Shown here: in pieces, positions 18,172-26,883 of the stretch
Numbering within the stretch: the first letter of the stretch is position 1
How the letters are laid out: every line of letters begins with the position of its first letter
Assembly: GCF_014191495.1 (NCBI RefSeq)
Contig: NZ_JACHWR010000005.1
Location: 124,001 to 188,000 of the forward strand
Reading direction: 5' to 3'
Source: Nocardioides soli
GTDB taxonomy: Bacteria > Actinomycetota > Actinomycetes > Propionibacteriales > Nocardioidaceae
Length of the DNA stretch: 64,000 nt
The notes under the pieces: generated by a model
Seen by the model: the letters and a program-made list of their open reading frames with translations, nothing else
What the model was told of the DNA's origin: nothing
Database searches by the model: none
Program-made: the position numbers and the translations under genes

Positions 18172-19526
18172 CCTCCTACCTGCTGGAGCGGGCCTGGGTC
18201 GACGGCGCCGTGCGCGACGACGTGCTGGTGGAGATCGTGGACGGGCGGTTCGTGCGGGTTTCGGCTGCCGACAGCCGAAACCCGCACGACACGCCGGAGC
18301 ATGACGGCGAGTCGCGCGGGTCTTGGCTGTCAGCAGCCGAAACCCGCAGGCTCCCCGGCCTCACCCTCCCCGGCCTCGCCAACTGCCACAGCCACGCCTT
18401 CCACCGGGCACTGCGCGGACGCACCCAGCGGGAGCGGGGCACGTTCTGGACGTGGCGCGACCAGATGTACGGCGTGGCGGAGCGACTCACCCCGGACAGC
18501 TACTTCGAGCTGGCCCGGGCGACCTACCGCGAGATGGCGGCCACGGGGATCACGACCGTGGGGGAGTTCCACTACCTCCACCACCAACTCGACGGCACGC
18601 CGTACGCCGACCCCAACGCGATGGGCCATGCCCTGATCGCCGCGGCCGCCGAGGCCGGGATCAGGATCGCGCTGCTGGACACGTGCTACCTCAGCAGCGG
18701 GTTCGGGCGGCCGGTCGAATCCGTTCAGTTGCGCTACTCCGACGGCTCCGCGGAGGCCTGGGCCGCCAGAACCGCGCAACTGAACGGAGACGACCGCACC
18801 GTGATCGGCGCCGCGATCCACTCGGTGCGGGCGGTACCCCGCGAGGAGCTGCCGACCGTGGTCGAGGCGGCGACGGGCGGACCGCTGCACGTGCACCTGT
18901 CCGAGCAGGTCGCCGAGAACGACGCCTGCCTCGCGACGTACGGCGTCACGCCGACGCGGCTGCTCCACGACGCCGGCGCGCTCGGCGCGCACACCAGCGC
19001 GGTGCACGCCACCCACCTGACGCAGGCCGACATCACCCACCTCGGTGAGGCGGGCGTCAACGCCTGCCTCACCCCCACGACCGAGCGCGATCTCGGCGAC
19101 GGCATCGGCCCCGGTCGCGCCCTGGCGAAGGCCGGGGCGACGATCACGCTCGGGTCGGACAGCCACGCCGTCATCGACCTCTTCGAGGAGATGCGCGCGC
19201 TGGAGATGGACGAGCGGCTCGCCACCCAGCAGCGCGGCCACTGGACCGCCGCCGAGCTCCTCGCGGCGGCCACCGCCCACGGCAGCCTCGGCTTCGACGA
19301 CGCGGGGGCGATCGCGGTCGGCCGGCGCGCCGACCTGGTCACGATCGACACGAGCACCATCAGGACGGCCGGCACCGGCGCCGACGAGCACGCCGCCGCG
19401 TTCGCCGCCACCGCCGCCGACGTGACCCACGTCGTCGCCGGGGGCCGGGTGATCGCCACCCGCGACGACCACGAGCAGATCGGCCGCGAGCTCGCGGCCG
19501 CGATCGGGAAGGTCCACGAGCAGTGA
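18168..19526 (+). CDS. hutF: formimidoylglutamate deiminase HutF
   Basis: HutF deaminates N-formimino-L-glutamate to N-formyl-L-glutamate. It is an amidohydrolase-superfamily zinc enzyme of 452 residues. The metal-binding His74-x-His76 lies in NCHSHAFHRALRG; further motifs are HLSEQ near 243, the His of VHATHLTQ near 281, and GSDSHAVIDLFEEMR near 329. The GTG start overlaps the upstream stop (GTGA) and its own stop overlaps the hutI start. Two inserted palindromic segments are visible: residues about 28-60, where HutF is usually much shorter before LPGLTLPGLAN, and about 185-207. Both are reported as repeats. Confidence 0.93.
   Translation: MTSYLLERAWVDGAVRDDVLVEIVDGRFVRVSAADSRNPHDTPEHDGESRGSWLSAAETRRLPGLTLPGLANCHSHAFHRALRGRTQRERGTFWTWRDQMYGVAERLTPDSYFELARATYREMAATGITTVGEFHYLHHQLDGTPYADPNAMGHALIAAAAEAGIRIALLDTCYLSSGFGRPVESVQLRYSDGSAEAWAARTAQLNGDDRTVIGAAIHSVRAVPREELPTVVEAATGGPLHVHLSEQVAENDACLATYGVTPTRLLHDAGALGAHTSAVHATHLTQADITHLGEAGVNACLTPTTERDLGDGIGPGRALAKAGATITLGSDSHAVIDLFEEMRALEMDERLATQQRGHWTAAELLAAATAHGSLGFDDAGAIAVGRRADLVTIDTSTIRTAGTGADEHAAAFAATAADVTHVVAGGRVIATRDDHEQIGRELAAAIGKVHEQ
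18251..18347 (+). repeat. two palindromes in the 5' part of hutF
   Basis: The first has perfect 17-bp arms CGTGCGGGTTTCGGCTG (18251-18267 and 18272-18288) with a 4-nt loop. The second, 18316-18347, has 14-bp arms with two mismatches around TCAG and the same GGCTG/CAGCCGAAACCCGC core. They are two copies of one family, also related to 11208-11249, and they encode the extra N-terminal segment of HutF. Confidence 0.85.
18720..18788 (+). repeat. third palindrome inside hutF
   Basis: Perfect 15-bp arms TCCGTTCAGTTGCGC (18720-18734) and complement (18774-18788) enclose 39 bp. The peptide reads ESVQLRYSDG ... TAQLNGD. The arms are unrelated to the first two hutF palindromes. Confidence 0.8.
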
Positions 19527-20677
19527 GCAGCACCCTCATCACGAACATCGGCGAGCTGGTCACCAACGACCCCGAGGCCGACGACCTGCTGGGGACGCGA
19601 CCGGACGCCGCCCTCGTCGTCGACGGCACGCAGGTCGGCTGGGTCGGGCCCGCCGCCGACGCCCCGGCCGCCGACGAGCGCGTCGACGTCGGCGGCCGCG
19701 CCGTCCTGCCGGGCTTCGTCGACTCCCACTCCCACCTGGTGTTCGGCGGCGACCGCGCCCAGGAGTTCGCCGCCCGGATGGCGGGCACGCCGTACGCCGC
19801 GGGCGGCATCCGCACCACGGTCGCCGCGACCCGTGCCGCCACCGACGAGCAGCTCACCAGCCACGTCGCCCGGCTGGTCGCCGAGATGCGCCGGCAGGGC
19901 ACGACGACGGTCGAGATCAAGAGCGGCTACGGGCTCAGCGTCCACGACGAGGCGCGCAGCCTGGCGGTGGCGCGGCAGTTCACGGAGGAGACGACGTTCC
20001 TGGGCGCCCACGTGGTGCCCGAGGGCGACCCGCAGGAGTACGTCGAGCTGGTCACGGGCCCGATGCTCGACGCGGCGAAGGACCACGCCCGCTGGATCGA
20101 CGTCTTCTGCGAGCGGGGCGCGTTCGACGCCGACCAGGCCCGGGCGATCCTTCGGGCCGGCGCGGCCGCCGGGCTCCGGGGCAGGCTGCACGCCAACCAG
20201 CTGACGTACGGCGAGGGCGTCCGGCTCGCCGCCGAGCTCGGGCTGGTCGCGGTCGACCACTGCACCTACCTCAGCGACGCCGACGTCGCGGCGCTCCGCG
20301 ACAGCGGCACCATCGCCACACTGCTGCCCGGCGTCGAGTTCTCGACCCGCCAGCCCTACCCGGACGCCCGCCGCCTCCTCGACGCCGGCGTCGACGTCGC
20401 GCTCGCCTCCGACTGCAACCCCGGTTCCTGCTTCACCAGCTCGGTGCCGTTCTGCATCGCGCTCGCGGTGCGCGAGATGGGGATGACCCCGGCCGAGGCC
20501 GTCCACGCCGCGACGTACGTCGGCGCCCGCGCGCTCGACCGCGACGACGTCGGTGCGCTGGTGCCCGGCCGCCGGGCCGACCTCGTCGTGCTCGACGCCC
20601 CGAGCCACGTGCACCTCGCCTACCGGCCCGGCGTACCGCTGGTGACCGCCACCTGGGTGGGCGGCCGACCCACGTAG
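19523..20677 (+). CDS. hutI: imidazolonepropionase HutI
   Basis: HutI opens the ring of 4-imidazolone-5-propionate to N-formimino-L-glutamate, linking HutU to HutF. The 384-residue protein is a zinc- or iron-dependent amidohydrolase. Metal ligands His69 and His71 are in DSHSHLVFGGDR; EIKSGYGL near 132, the His of LHANQLTYGEG near 226, DHCTYLSD near 249 and ASDCNPGSCFT near 295 are all typical. The GTG start overlaps the hutF stop, so translation is probably coupled. After the stop lies a weak GTAGGCC/GGCCTAC dyad (20674-20737) that may help termination. Confidence 0.95.
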   Translation: MSSTLITNIGELVTNDPEADDLLGTRPDAALVVDGTQVGWVGPAADAPAADERVDVGGRAVLPGFVDSHSHLVFGGDRAQEFAARMAGTPYAAGGIRTTVAATRAATDEQLTSHVARLVAEMRRQGTTTVEIKSGYGLSVHDEARSLAVARQFTEETTFLGAHVVPEGDPQEYVELVTGPMLDAAKDHARWIDVFCERGAFDADQARAILRAGAAAGLRGRLHANQLTYGEGVRLAAELGLVAVDHCTYLSDADVAALRDSGTIATLLPGVEFSTRQPYPDARRLLDAGVDVALASDCNPGSCFTSSVPFCIALAVREMGMTPAEAVHAATYVGARALDRDDVGALVPGRRADLVVLDAPSHVHLAYRPGVPLVTATWVGGRPT

Positions 20678-20788
20678 GCCCACGACCTAAGGCACCCACC
20701 GCCCCGGATAAGGCACCTACCCGATGTGCGGGCCTACCTCAGACGGCGAACCTCGTCAGCATCAACGAGGAGCTGAGGAGCCCACACC

Positions 20789-20959
20789 ATGTACGACAAC
20801 ACCGTCCACCGCGACTACGTGAAGACCGAGATGGAGTACCGCCTGGGGCGGATCCGCGCCGACATCGCAGGCCGCCGCCAGCGCCGCGCGCTGTCGCGCC
20901 GGCACGCTGACACCTGGCCGGACGACGCCGGCGACGTGACGAGCCCGCGGGCCCGCTGA
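20789..20959 (+). CDS. small basic hypothetical protein
   Basis: This is a 56-residue open frame starting MYDNTVHRDYVKTEMEYRLG and followed by RIRADIAGRRQRRALSRRH. The ATG has GAGGAG at a normal distance. It looks like an amphipathic Arg-rich helix with no Cys and no membrane segment. I do not recognise a family. It ends 13 bp before the first possible start of the LuxR regulator and may be cotranscribed with it. Confidence 0.6.
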   Translation: MYDNTVHRDYVKTEMEYRLGRIRADIAGRRQRRALSRRHADTWPDDAGDVTSPRAR

Positions 20960-20972
20960 CCGGCCGCCCGCC

Positions 20973-23900
20973 ATGAGCGGCGCCGCTCCGGCGACTATTC
21001 AGGAGCACGACACCACCGAACACGAGATCATGGGAGGCGTGGCAGCACACACCAGCCGGACCCTGGTCGGGCGAGACGCCGAGCTGACGGAGCTCTCTTC
21101 GTTGCTCGGCGTCCGTTCGTTCCCGGGCGGTGGCGCGCCGGGCGGTGGCGGTACGCCGGGCGCCGCGGTGCTCCTCGCCGGCGACGCCGGCGTCGGCAAG
21201 ACCCGGCTCCTCGTCGAGCTGCGCGACCTCGCCTTCGCGGCCGGCTGGCAGGTCTTCGCCGGGCACTGCCTCGACTTCGGCGACTCCGCGCTGCCCTACC
21301 TCCCCTTCTCGGAGGTCCTCGGCCGGATCGCGGCGGAGCTGCCCGACGCGGTCGAGCAGGTGGCGACCCAGTACCCCGCCCTGGCCCGGCTCCAGCCGGG
21401 GCGGCGGGTCCTGGGCTCCTCCGACATCGCCACCGACCAGGCGGCGGCTCTCGACCGTGCCGATCTCTTCGAGGCCGTGCACACGCTCCTGGAGACCGCG
21501 GCCGGCCGGGCGCCGGTGCTGCTCGTCGTCGAGGACACCCACTGGGCCGACCAGTCGACGCGCGACCTCCTCAGCTTCCTCTTCTCCCGCCCGTTCGAGG
21601 GGCCGGTCGCCATGGTCGCGTCGTACCGCGCCGACGACCTCCACCGGCGGCACCCGCTGCGCCGCCAGGTCGCCGAGTGGTCCCGCATCCGGGGGGTGCA
21701 GCGGCTGGCGCTCTCCCCGCTGCCCGAGTCCGCGGTGCGGGCGCTGATCCAGGAGCTCGTCCCGGACGGCCTGGCCGAGCAGGAGCTCGCGGACATCATC
21801 GAGCGCGCCGACGGCAACGCGTTCTTCGTCGAGGAGCTCACCAGCGCCGCCGCCGAGCCGGGGCGCTGGGTGCCGGCGGACCTCGCCGACGTGCTGCTGG
21901 TCCGGCTCGACCGTCTCGACGAGACCGCCCGGCAGGTGGTGCGCACCGCCAGCGTCGCCGGCCGCCGGGTCTCCCACGACATGCTCGTCGCGACCGCCGG
22001 CCTCGAGGCGGACGCGCTCGACGACGGCCTGCGCCGGGCCGTCGAGATGAACGTCCTGGTCCCCCAGGGGGAGCGCTACGCCTTCCGGCACGCGCTGCTC
22101 GGCGAGGCGGTGTACGACGACCTGCTGCCCGGTGAGCGGGTCCGGCTGCACGCCAGGTACGCCGAGGCGCTCCAGAGCGGCGCCGCCCGCGGCACGGCCG
22201 CCGCGCTGGCCCGCCATGCCCGGTTGGCCACCGACCTCGACACCGCGCTCACCGCGAGCATCCAGGCCGGCCGCGAGGCGTGGGACGTCGGCGGGCCGGA
22301 CGAGGCGGCGTACCACTACCAGCAGGCGCTCGAGCTGCTCGGCGACCCGCGGCGGTGCGAGCGGGCGGAGGTCGACGTGTCCAAGCTGGTGACCAGCGCC
22401 GCCGAGGCGCTCAGCGAGAGCGGCGACCCGCAGCGGGCGGTCGCGCTGATCCAGGAGCAGCTCGACCGGCTGCCCGACGACGCGCCGCCCGAGTGGCGCT
22501 CGCGGATGCTCACCACCCGGGCCGGCATCCTGATCGTGGTCGACACCGACGAAGACCCGGCGGAGATCTCGGCCGAGGCCCTGGCGCTGGCGCCCGAGGG
22601 CGAGAACCACTGGCGCGCCCGCGCGCTGACGACGCATGCCCGGGTGCTCGCCGGGATGGGCCGCTACGACGAGGCCCAGGCCGCCGGCATGGAGGCGCTC
22701 GCCCTCGACGAGCGGCTCGACCTCAACCAGCTCGCCTCCGAGGCGATCACGACCCTCTCCGGCCTGAAGAAGACCGGCCCCAAGGAGGGGCTGCGGGAGG
22801 CGCTCGTCGACGCCGTCGCCCGCGCCGAGGAGGCCGACGCGGTGCACGCGGAGCTGCGCGCCCGCTTCCTGCTCGGCCGATCCTTCGAGGACTGGGCGGA
22901 GTTCGACGGGTCGGAGCAGTGGTTCCGCAGCGCCATCGAGAGGGCGGTCGGCACGGGCCTGACCTGGGCGCCGTACGCGCTCGAGTCCCGGGTCCAGCTG
23001 GCCTGGATCCGCTGGGTGCGCGGGGCCTGGGACGACGTGCTCGACCTGACCGACTTGCGCGGGGAGACGCCGCCGCCGATCCCGCGGGCGATCCTGTCCG
23101 CGCTGCGGATGAGCGTCGAGCAGGGCCGGGGTGCCGACGTCGCGGCCGAGGCCCGCAAGCTGCGGCGGTTCTGGGCCCGGGAGGGCGCGGTCGCGATCCA
23201 CTCGGCCGCCCTCGAGATGGTCCAGGCCGGGCGCGCCGGCGACGCCGCGGGCGCGGTGCAGGTGTACGACGACGTCGTCGCCGTGCTCGGCCGCACCTGG
23301 CACGAGTGGTTCAGCGCGCGGATCCGCTTCGGCGCAATCGCCGCGGGCGCCGTCGCCCGGGCGATGACGACGATGTCCGCGGCCGAGCGGTCGGCGTACC
23401 TCGAGAAGGTCGAGCGGATCAGCGACGACGGCCACATCGTGGTGCAGCGCTACGACGACCCGTCCGGTCACTGGGGACCCGAGGGGCGGGCCTGGAAGAA
23501 GCGCCTCGACGCCGAGACGCTGCGGGTGCGATGGCTGGCCGGGGTCGACGCCCCGCCGCAGGACGTGCTGGTCGGCAGCTGGCGCGAGACGGTCACCTGC
23601 TTCGAGGACTTCGGCCACGTCCACGAGCTGGCCCAGATGCGCACCGTGCTGGCCGGGATCCTGCGCGCCACCGGCGACACCGCGGGTGCCCGCGAGCAGG
23701 GCGACCTCGCCCGAGCGGTCGCCCACGAGCTCGGGGCCCGGCCCCTGCTCGACGACCTGCTGGCGATCGGCTCGGCGCCGGTGCGCTCCGAGTCGGCGCC
23801 CGACGCGCTCACGCCGCGCGAGACCGAGATCCTCGCGCTGGTCGCCGACGGACGCTCCAACGGCGAGATCGCCCGGCAGCTGTTCATCAGCGCCAAGACG

Positions 23901-23993
23901 GTGTCGGTGCACGTCTCGAACATCCTGGCCAAGCTCGACGCCGCCAGTCGCACCGAGGCCGCCGCGATCGCGCGGCGTCGCGACCTGCTCTAG
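20973..23993 (+). CDS. large ATP-binding LuxR-family regulator (LAL type)
   Basis: The protein has 1006 residues if started at 20973; an ATG at 21030 or a GTG at 21039 just after GGGAGG are equally possible, and the conserved part begins at TLVGRDAELTEL. An AAA/STAND ATPase domain comes first, with Walker A GDAGVGKTR at about 70-78 and Walker B LLVVEDTHWADQ near 188. A long helical TPR-like region follows, and the last 65 residues form a LuxR DNA-binding domain (LTPRETEILALVADGRSNGE, then TVSVHVSNILAKL). Such regulators respond to small ligands, often sugars or metabolites. The next operon encodes a nucleoside-type transporter and is a possible target. Confidence 0.92.
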   Translation: MSGAAPATIQEHDTTEHEIMGGVAAHTSRTLVGRDAELTELSSLLGVRSFPGGGAPGGGGTPGAAVLLAGDAGVGKTRLLVELRDLAFAAGWQVFAGHCLDFGDSALPYLPFSEVLGRIAAELPDAVEQVATQYPALARLQPGRRVLGSSDIATDQAAALDRADLFEAVHTLLETAAGRAPVLLVVEDTHWADQSTRDLLSFLFSRPFEGPVAMVASYRADDLHRRHPLRRQVAEWSRIRGVQRLALSPLPESAVRALIQELVPDGLAEQELADIIERADGNAFFVEELTSAAAEPGRWVPADLADVLLVRLDRLDETARQVVRTASVAGRRVSHDMLVATAGLEADALDDGLRRAVEMNVLVPQGERYAFRHALLGEAVYDDLLPGERVRLHARYAEALQSGAARGTAAALARHARLATDLDTALTASIQAGREAWDVGGPDEAAYHYQQALELLGDPRRCERAEVDVSKLVTSAAEALSESGDPQRAVALIQEQLDRLPDDAPPEWRSRMLTTRAGILIVVDTDEDPAEISAEALALAPEGENHWRARALTTHARVLAGMGRYDEAQAAGMEALALDERLDLNQLASEAITTLSGLKKTGPKEGLREALVDAVARAEEADAVHAELRARFLLGRSFEDWAEFDGSEQWFRSAIERAVGTGLTWAPYALESRVQLAWIRWVRGAWDDVLDLTDLRGETPPPIPRAILSALRMSVEQGRGADVAAEARKLRRFWAREGAVAIHSAALEMVQAGRAGDAAGAVQVYDDVVAVLGRTWHEWFSARIRFGAIAAGAVARAMTTMSAAERSAYLEKVERISDDGHIVVQRYDDPSGHWGPEGRAWKKRLDAETLRVRWLAGVDAPPQDVLVGSWRETVTCFEDFGHVHELAQMRTVLAGILRATGDTAGAREQGDLARAVAHELGARPLLDDLLAIGSAPVRSESAPDALTPRETEILALVADGRSNGEIARQLFISAKTVSVHVSNILAKLDAASRTEAAAIARRRDLL

Positions 23994-24252
23994 GCACGGT
24001 CTGGCCAGGGCCGACCTGACCCCTGCCGCGGCCGTCCGCGGCCGGACGACCGAGACCTTCGTCACAGTTCTCGGGCGGTCTTGGGTGGGCCCGACATACT
24101 CGCCTGTCGCCGCGGTGACTTCAACCGGGTTCGCGCCAATCGTTACGGTTCCGACCGATGTGGTCAGGTCTTGCCCAACAACCATCGGTCGGTTGAGCGA
24201 AGAGCGCCGATGTAGGCGTATCCGCGTCGCCCGCACGATGTCCGCACAGTGA

Positions 24253-24310
24253 TGCCCGACACCACCGCCTCCTGCGGTTTCCGAGGTCGGGCACGACCAG
24301 GAGGCGGGCA
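24253..24310 (+). promoter_or_regulatory. possible Shine-Dalgarno-hiding pseudoknot in the transporter leader
   Basis: Stem 1 is TGCCCGAC (24253-24260) with GTCGGGCA (24286-24293). Its loop contains CCGCCTCCTG (24265-24274), a perfect 10-nt complement of CAGGAGGCGG (24298-24307), which holds the ribosome site of the gene starting at 24311. Pairing both gives an H-type pseudoknot. A competing hairpin ACCGC/GCGGT (24264-24278) lies in the same loop. The rest of the 317-bp gap shows only one further dyad, CCGACCGATG (24151-24160) with its complement (24183-24192), and no gene. Confidence 0.5.
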
Positions 24311-25309
24311 ATGCGCGGAGTACTTCGGAATCTGACGGGACTGGCGGCGGTGGCACTCGTGGTCGCCGGGTGCGGCGGCGACAGCGGCGGCGGATCGGAC
24401 GACGGCGAGCTCAAGATCGCCGCGATCTTCTCCGGCCCGACCACCGACGCCGACTACAACGCGTTGGGCCTGGAGGCGCTGAAGGTCGCGGAGAAGGACG
24501 GCGCCGAGGTGTCGTACTCCGAGAGCGTCGCGGTCCCCGACATCGAGCGGGTCCTCCAGGAGTACGTCGCGGACGGCTACGACGTGATCTGGACGCACGG
24601 CTCGCAGTTCTACGAGGCCACGGCCAAGATCGCCGGCCAGAGCCCGGACGTGAACTTCATCGGCGAGTTCGATGGTGCGCCCGAGGGCCAGCCGGAGAAC
24701 GTCTGGGTCATCGACCGCAACTTCCACACGGTCTTCTACCCGATCGGCACGCTGGCTGCGAACCTCAGCAAGAGCGGCAAGGTCGGCTACCTGGGCGGCC
24801 TCAGCCTCCCGTTCTCCTACGCCGAGGTGCACGCGGTCGAGCAGGCCTTCGAGGACAGCGGCAAGTCCGTCAGCCTGAACCCGGTGTGGAGCGGTGACTT
24901 CAACGACACCGTGAAGGCGCAGCAGCTGACGACCCAGCTCCTCTCCGGCGGCAACGACGTCGTCATCACCTCGCTCAACCTCGGTGTGGTCGGCGCCTTC
25001 AAGGCGGTCAACGACACCGACCCGGGCTCGGCCTGGCTGACCGTCAAGTACACGGACAAGTCGCAGAACGGTCCCGACCACTACGCGGCCACCGTGCTCT
25101 ACGACTTCACCGGCCCGCTCACGGAGATCCTCGACGACATCGAGGCCGACACGACGACCGGCCACTACGTCATCGGCTTCGGCAAGGGCGCGAGCGTGGA
25201 GATGGGCGACCAGCTCCCCGACGACGTCAAGGCCGCGGTCGACGAGGCTGTCGCCGGCATCACCGACGGCTCGATCGAGGTCGAGCTCGACCAGGCCGAA
25301 GTGAAGTGA
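24311..25309 (+). CDS. BMP-family ABC transporter substrate-binding lipoprotein
   Basis: This 332-residue lipoprotein has the signal LAAVALVVAGC with the lipidated Cys near 21, followed by a Gly/Ser linker. The body is the PnrA/Bmp fold (LKIAAIFSGPTTDADYNALG, FIGEFDG near 117, FYPIGTLAANLSKSGKVGYLGG). Members with known ligands bind purine or other nucleosides, so nucleoside uptake is the likely role. A strong GGAGG site may be masked in the leader RNA. Its stop overlaps the GTG start of the ATPase gene. The four genes form a complete importer. Confidence 0.9.
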   Translation: MRGVLRNLTGLAAVALVVAGCGGDSGGGSDDGELKIAAIFSGPTTDADYNALGLEALKVAEKDGAEVSYSESVAVPDIERVLQEYVADGYDVIWTHGSQFYEATAKIAGQSPDVNFIGEFDGAPEGQPENVWVIDRNFHTVFYPIGTLAANLSKSGKVGYLGGLSLPFSYAEVHAVEQAFEDSGKSVSLNPVWSGDFNDTVKAQQLTTQLLSGGNDVVITSLNLGVVGAFKAVNDTDPGSAWLTVKYTDKSQNGPDHYAATVLYDFTGPLTEILDDIEADTTTGHYVIGFGKGASVEMGDQLPDDVKAAVDEAVAGITDGSIEVELDQAEVK

Positions 25310-26883
25310 CCGAGCAGCAGCCGCCCCGCTTGGAGATGCGGGGCGTCGTCAAGACCTTCGGGCCGGTCGTGGCCCTCGACTCGGTCGACCTCGAGGTCGG
25401 CCGGAACGAGGTGCACGGCCTGCTCGGAGGGAACGGCGCCGGCAAGACGACGTTGATGAACGTCCTCTACGGGCTCTACCGCCCGAACGCCGGCGAGGTC
25501 CTCCTGGACGGTGCGCCGGTGTCCATCGGCTCACCCCGGGACGCCATCGACGCCGGCGTGGGCATGGTCCACCAGACGTTCCTCCAGGTCGACAACTACA
25601 CGGTGACCGAGAACATCGTGCTCGGCACCGACGTGTCCGGCCCCCTCCGCCTCGACCTCGGTGAGGCGCGGGAGCGGATCCGCGAGCTCAGCACCCGGTT
25701 CGGCCTGACGGTCGACCCCGACGCCGTCGTGGAGGAGCTCCCGGTCGGCGTCCGGCAGCGGGTCGAGATCCTCAAGGCCCTCTACCGCGGGGCGCGGCTG
25801 CTGATCCTCGACGAGCCGACGACCAACCTCACGCCCCAGGAGGTCGACGACCTCTTCGGGTCGATGCGGGCGATGGTCGACGACGGCATGAGCGTCGTGC
25901 TCATCACCCACAAGATCCGCGAGACGCTCAGCGTCTGCGACCGGATGACGGTGATGCGCGACGGCCGACGGGTCGAGACCATCGAGCGCGCGGACACCGA
26001 CGCCGACCACCTGGCCCAGGTCATGGTGGGCGGCTCGGCCGATCCGGGCGACCTGATCGACGCGACCGCGCTCGGCGCGGTCGACGCGGAGGAGGTCGAG
26101 ACGGTCGTCTCGTCGGTCCGCGAGGAGATCGGTGTGACGGCTCAGGGCCTGGTCGTGGTCAACGACCAGGGCCACGAGCTGATCCGCGGCTTCGACCTCG
26201 ACATCCGCGAGGGCGAGATCGTCGGCATCGCCGGCGTCGCCGGCAACGGCCAGGTCGAGCTCGCCGAGGCACTGGCCGGCGTCCGCCCGGTGCGGTCGGG
26301 CTCGGTCCAGGTCGGCGGCCGGTCGATGTGCGGCCTGCCGACGGCGGCCTGGCTCGACCACGGAGTGGCCTACGTGCCCGAGGACCGGCACCGCGACGGC
26401 ATCCTGCCGACCGCCAGCATCACCGAGAACCTGGTGCTGGGCTCGCAGCGCAGTCCGCGCATCCGCAAGCACGGACTGATCGACTGGGGCGCCGCGAAGC
26501 AGCGCGCCGTGGACGCCATCGAGCAGTTCTCGGTGCGCGCCAACGGACCGGGCACGCCGGCCGGCGACCTGTCGGGCGGCAACATCCAGCGGGTCATCCT
26601 CGCGCGGGCGTTCGCCCACCAGCCGCGGATGCTGATCCTGCACAACCCCACTCGCGGCCTCGACCTCGGCTCGACCCGCTTCGTCTACGAGCAGGTCCGC
26701 GCCGCGACGGCCGCCGGGTGTGCGGTGCTGCTCATCTCCGAGGATCTCGACGAGGTGATCGCCCTGTCCGATCGGGTGATCGCGCTCTACCAGGGATCAC
26801 AGGCCGGCGAGTGGCCGCACGGCTCGGTGGACGCGTACGAAGTCGGCCGCAGCATGACCGGACTGGGAGAAGCGCGTGTCTGA
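25306..26883 (+). CDS. ABC transporter ATP-binding protein (two-domain, nucleoside type)
   Basis: A 525-residue protein with two fused ATPase domains, as in YufO/NupO-type and sugar importers. Domain 1 has Walker A GGNGAGKTT at 41-49, an unusual signature LPVGVRQRVEIL in place of LSGGQ, and Walker B LLILDEPT. Domain 2 has a degenerate Walker A (VAGNGQVEL), an intact DLSGGNIQRVILAR signature, and Walker B LILHNPTRGLD with His-Asn where Asp-Glu is expected. One composite catalytic site is therefore expected, which is common in this subfamily. The GTG start overlaps the upstream stop; its stop lies 8 bp inside the permease gene. Confidence 0.92.
   Translation: MTEQQPPRLEMRGVVKTFGPVVALDSVDLEVGRNEVHGLLGGNGAGKTTLMNVLYGLYRPNAGEVLLDGAPVSIGSPRDAIDAGVGMVHQTFLQVDNYTVTENIVLGTDVSGPLRLDLGEARERIRELSTRFGLTVDPDAVVEELPVGVRQRVEILKALYRGARLLILDEPTTNLTPQEVDDLFGSMRAMVDDGMSVVLITHKIRETLSVCDRMTVMRDGRRVETIERADTDADHLAQVMVGGSADPGDLIDATALGAVDAEEVETVVSSVREEIGVTAQGLVVVNDQGHELIRGFDLDIREGEIVGIAGVAGNGQVELAEALAGVRPVRSGSVQVGGRSMCGLPTAAWLDHGVAYVPEDRHRDGILPTASITENLVLGSQRSPRIRKHGLIDWGAAKQRAVDAIEQFSVRANGPGTPAGDLSGGNIQRVILARAFAHQPRMLILHNPTRGLDLGSTRFVYEQVRAATAAGCAVLLISEDLDEVIALSDRVIALYQGSQAGEWPHGSVDAYEVGRSMTGLGEARV

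Noticed and set aside
20739..24356. 1205-residue open frame antisense to the LuxR regulator
   Set aside because: It is an antisense shadow typical of GC-rich DNA: His/Arg/Asp/Gly-rich, no family motif, and the plus strand carries a clear ATPase-LuxR protein.
26160..26760. Second ATPase half of the ABC protein as a broken gene
   Set aside because: Degenerate Walker motifs in one half are common in this two-domain nucleoside and sugar transporter subfamily; the frame is intact and coupled to both permeases.
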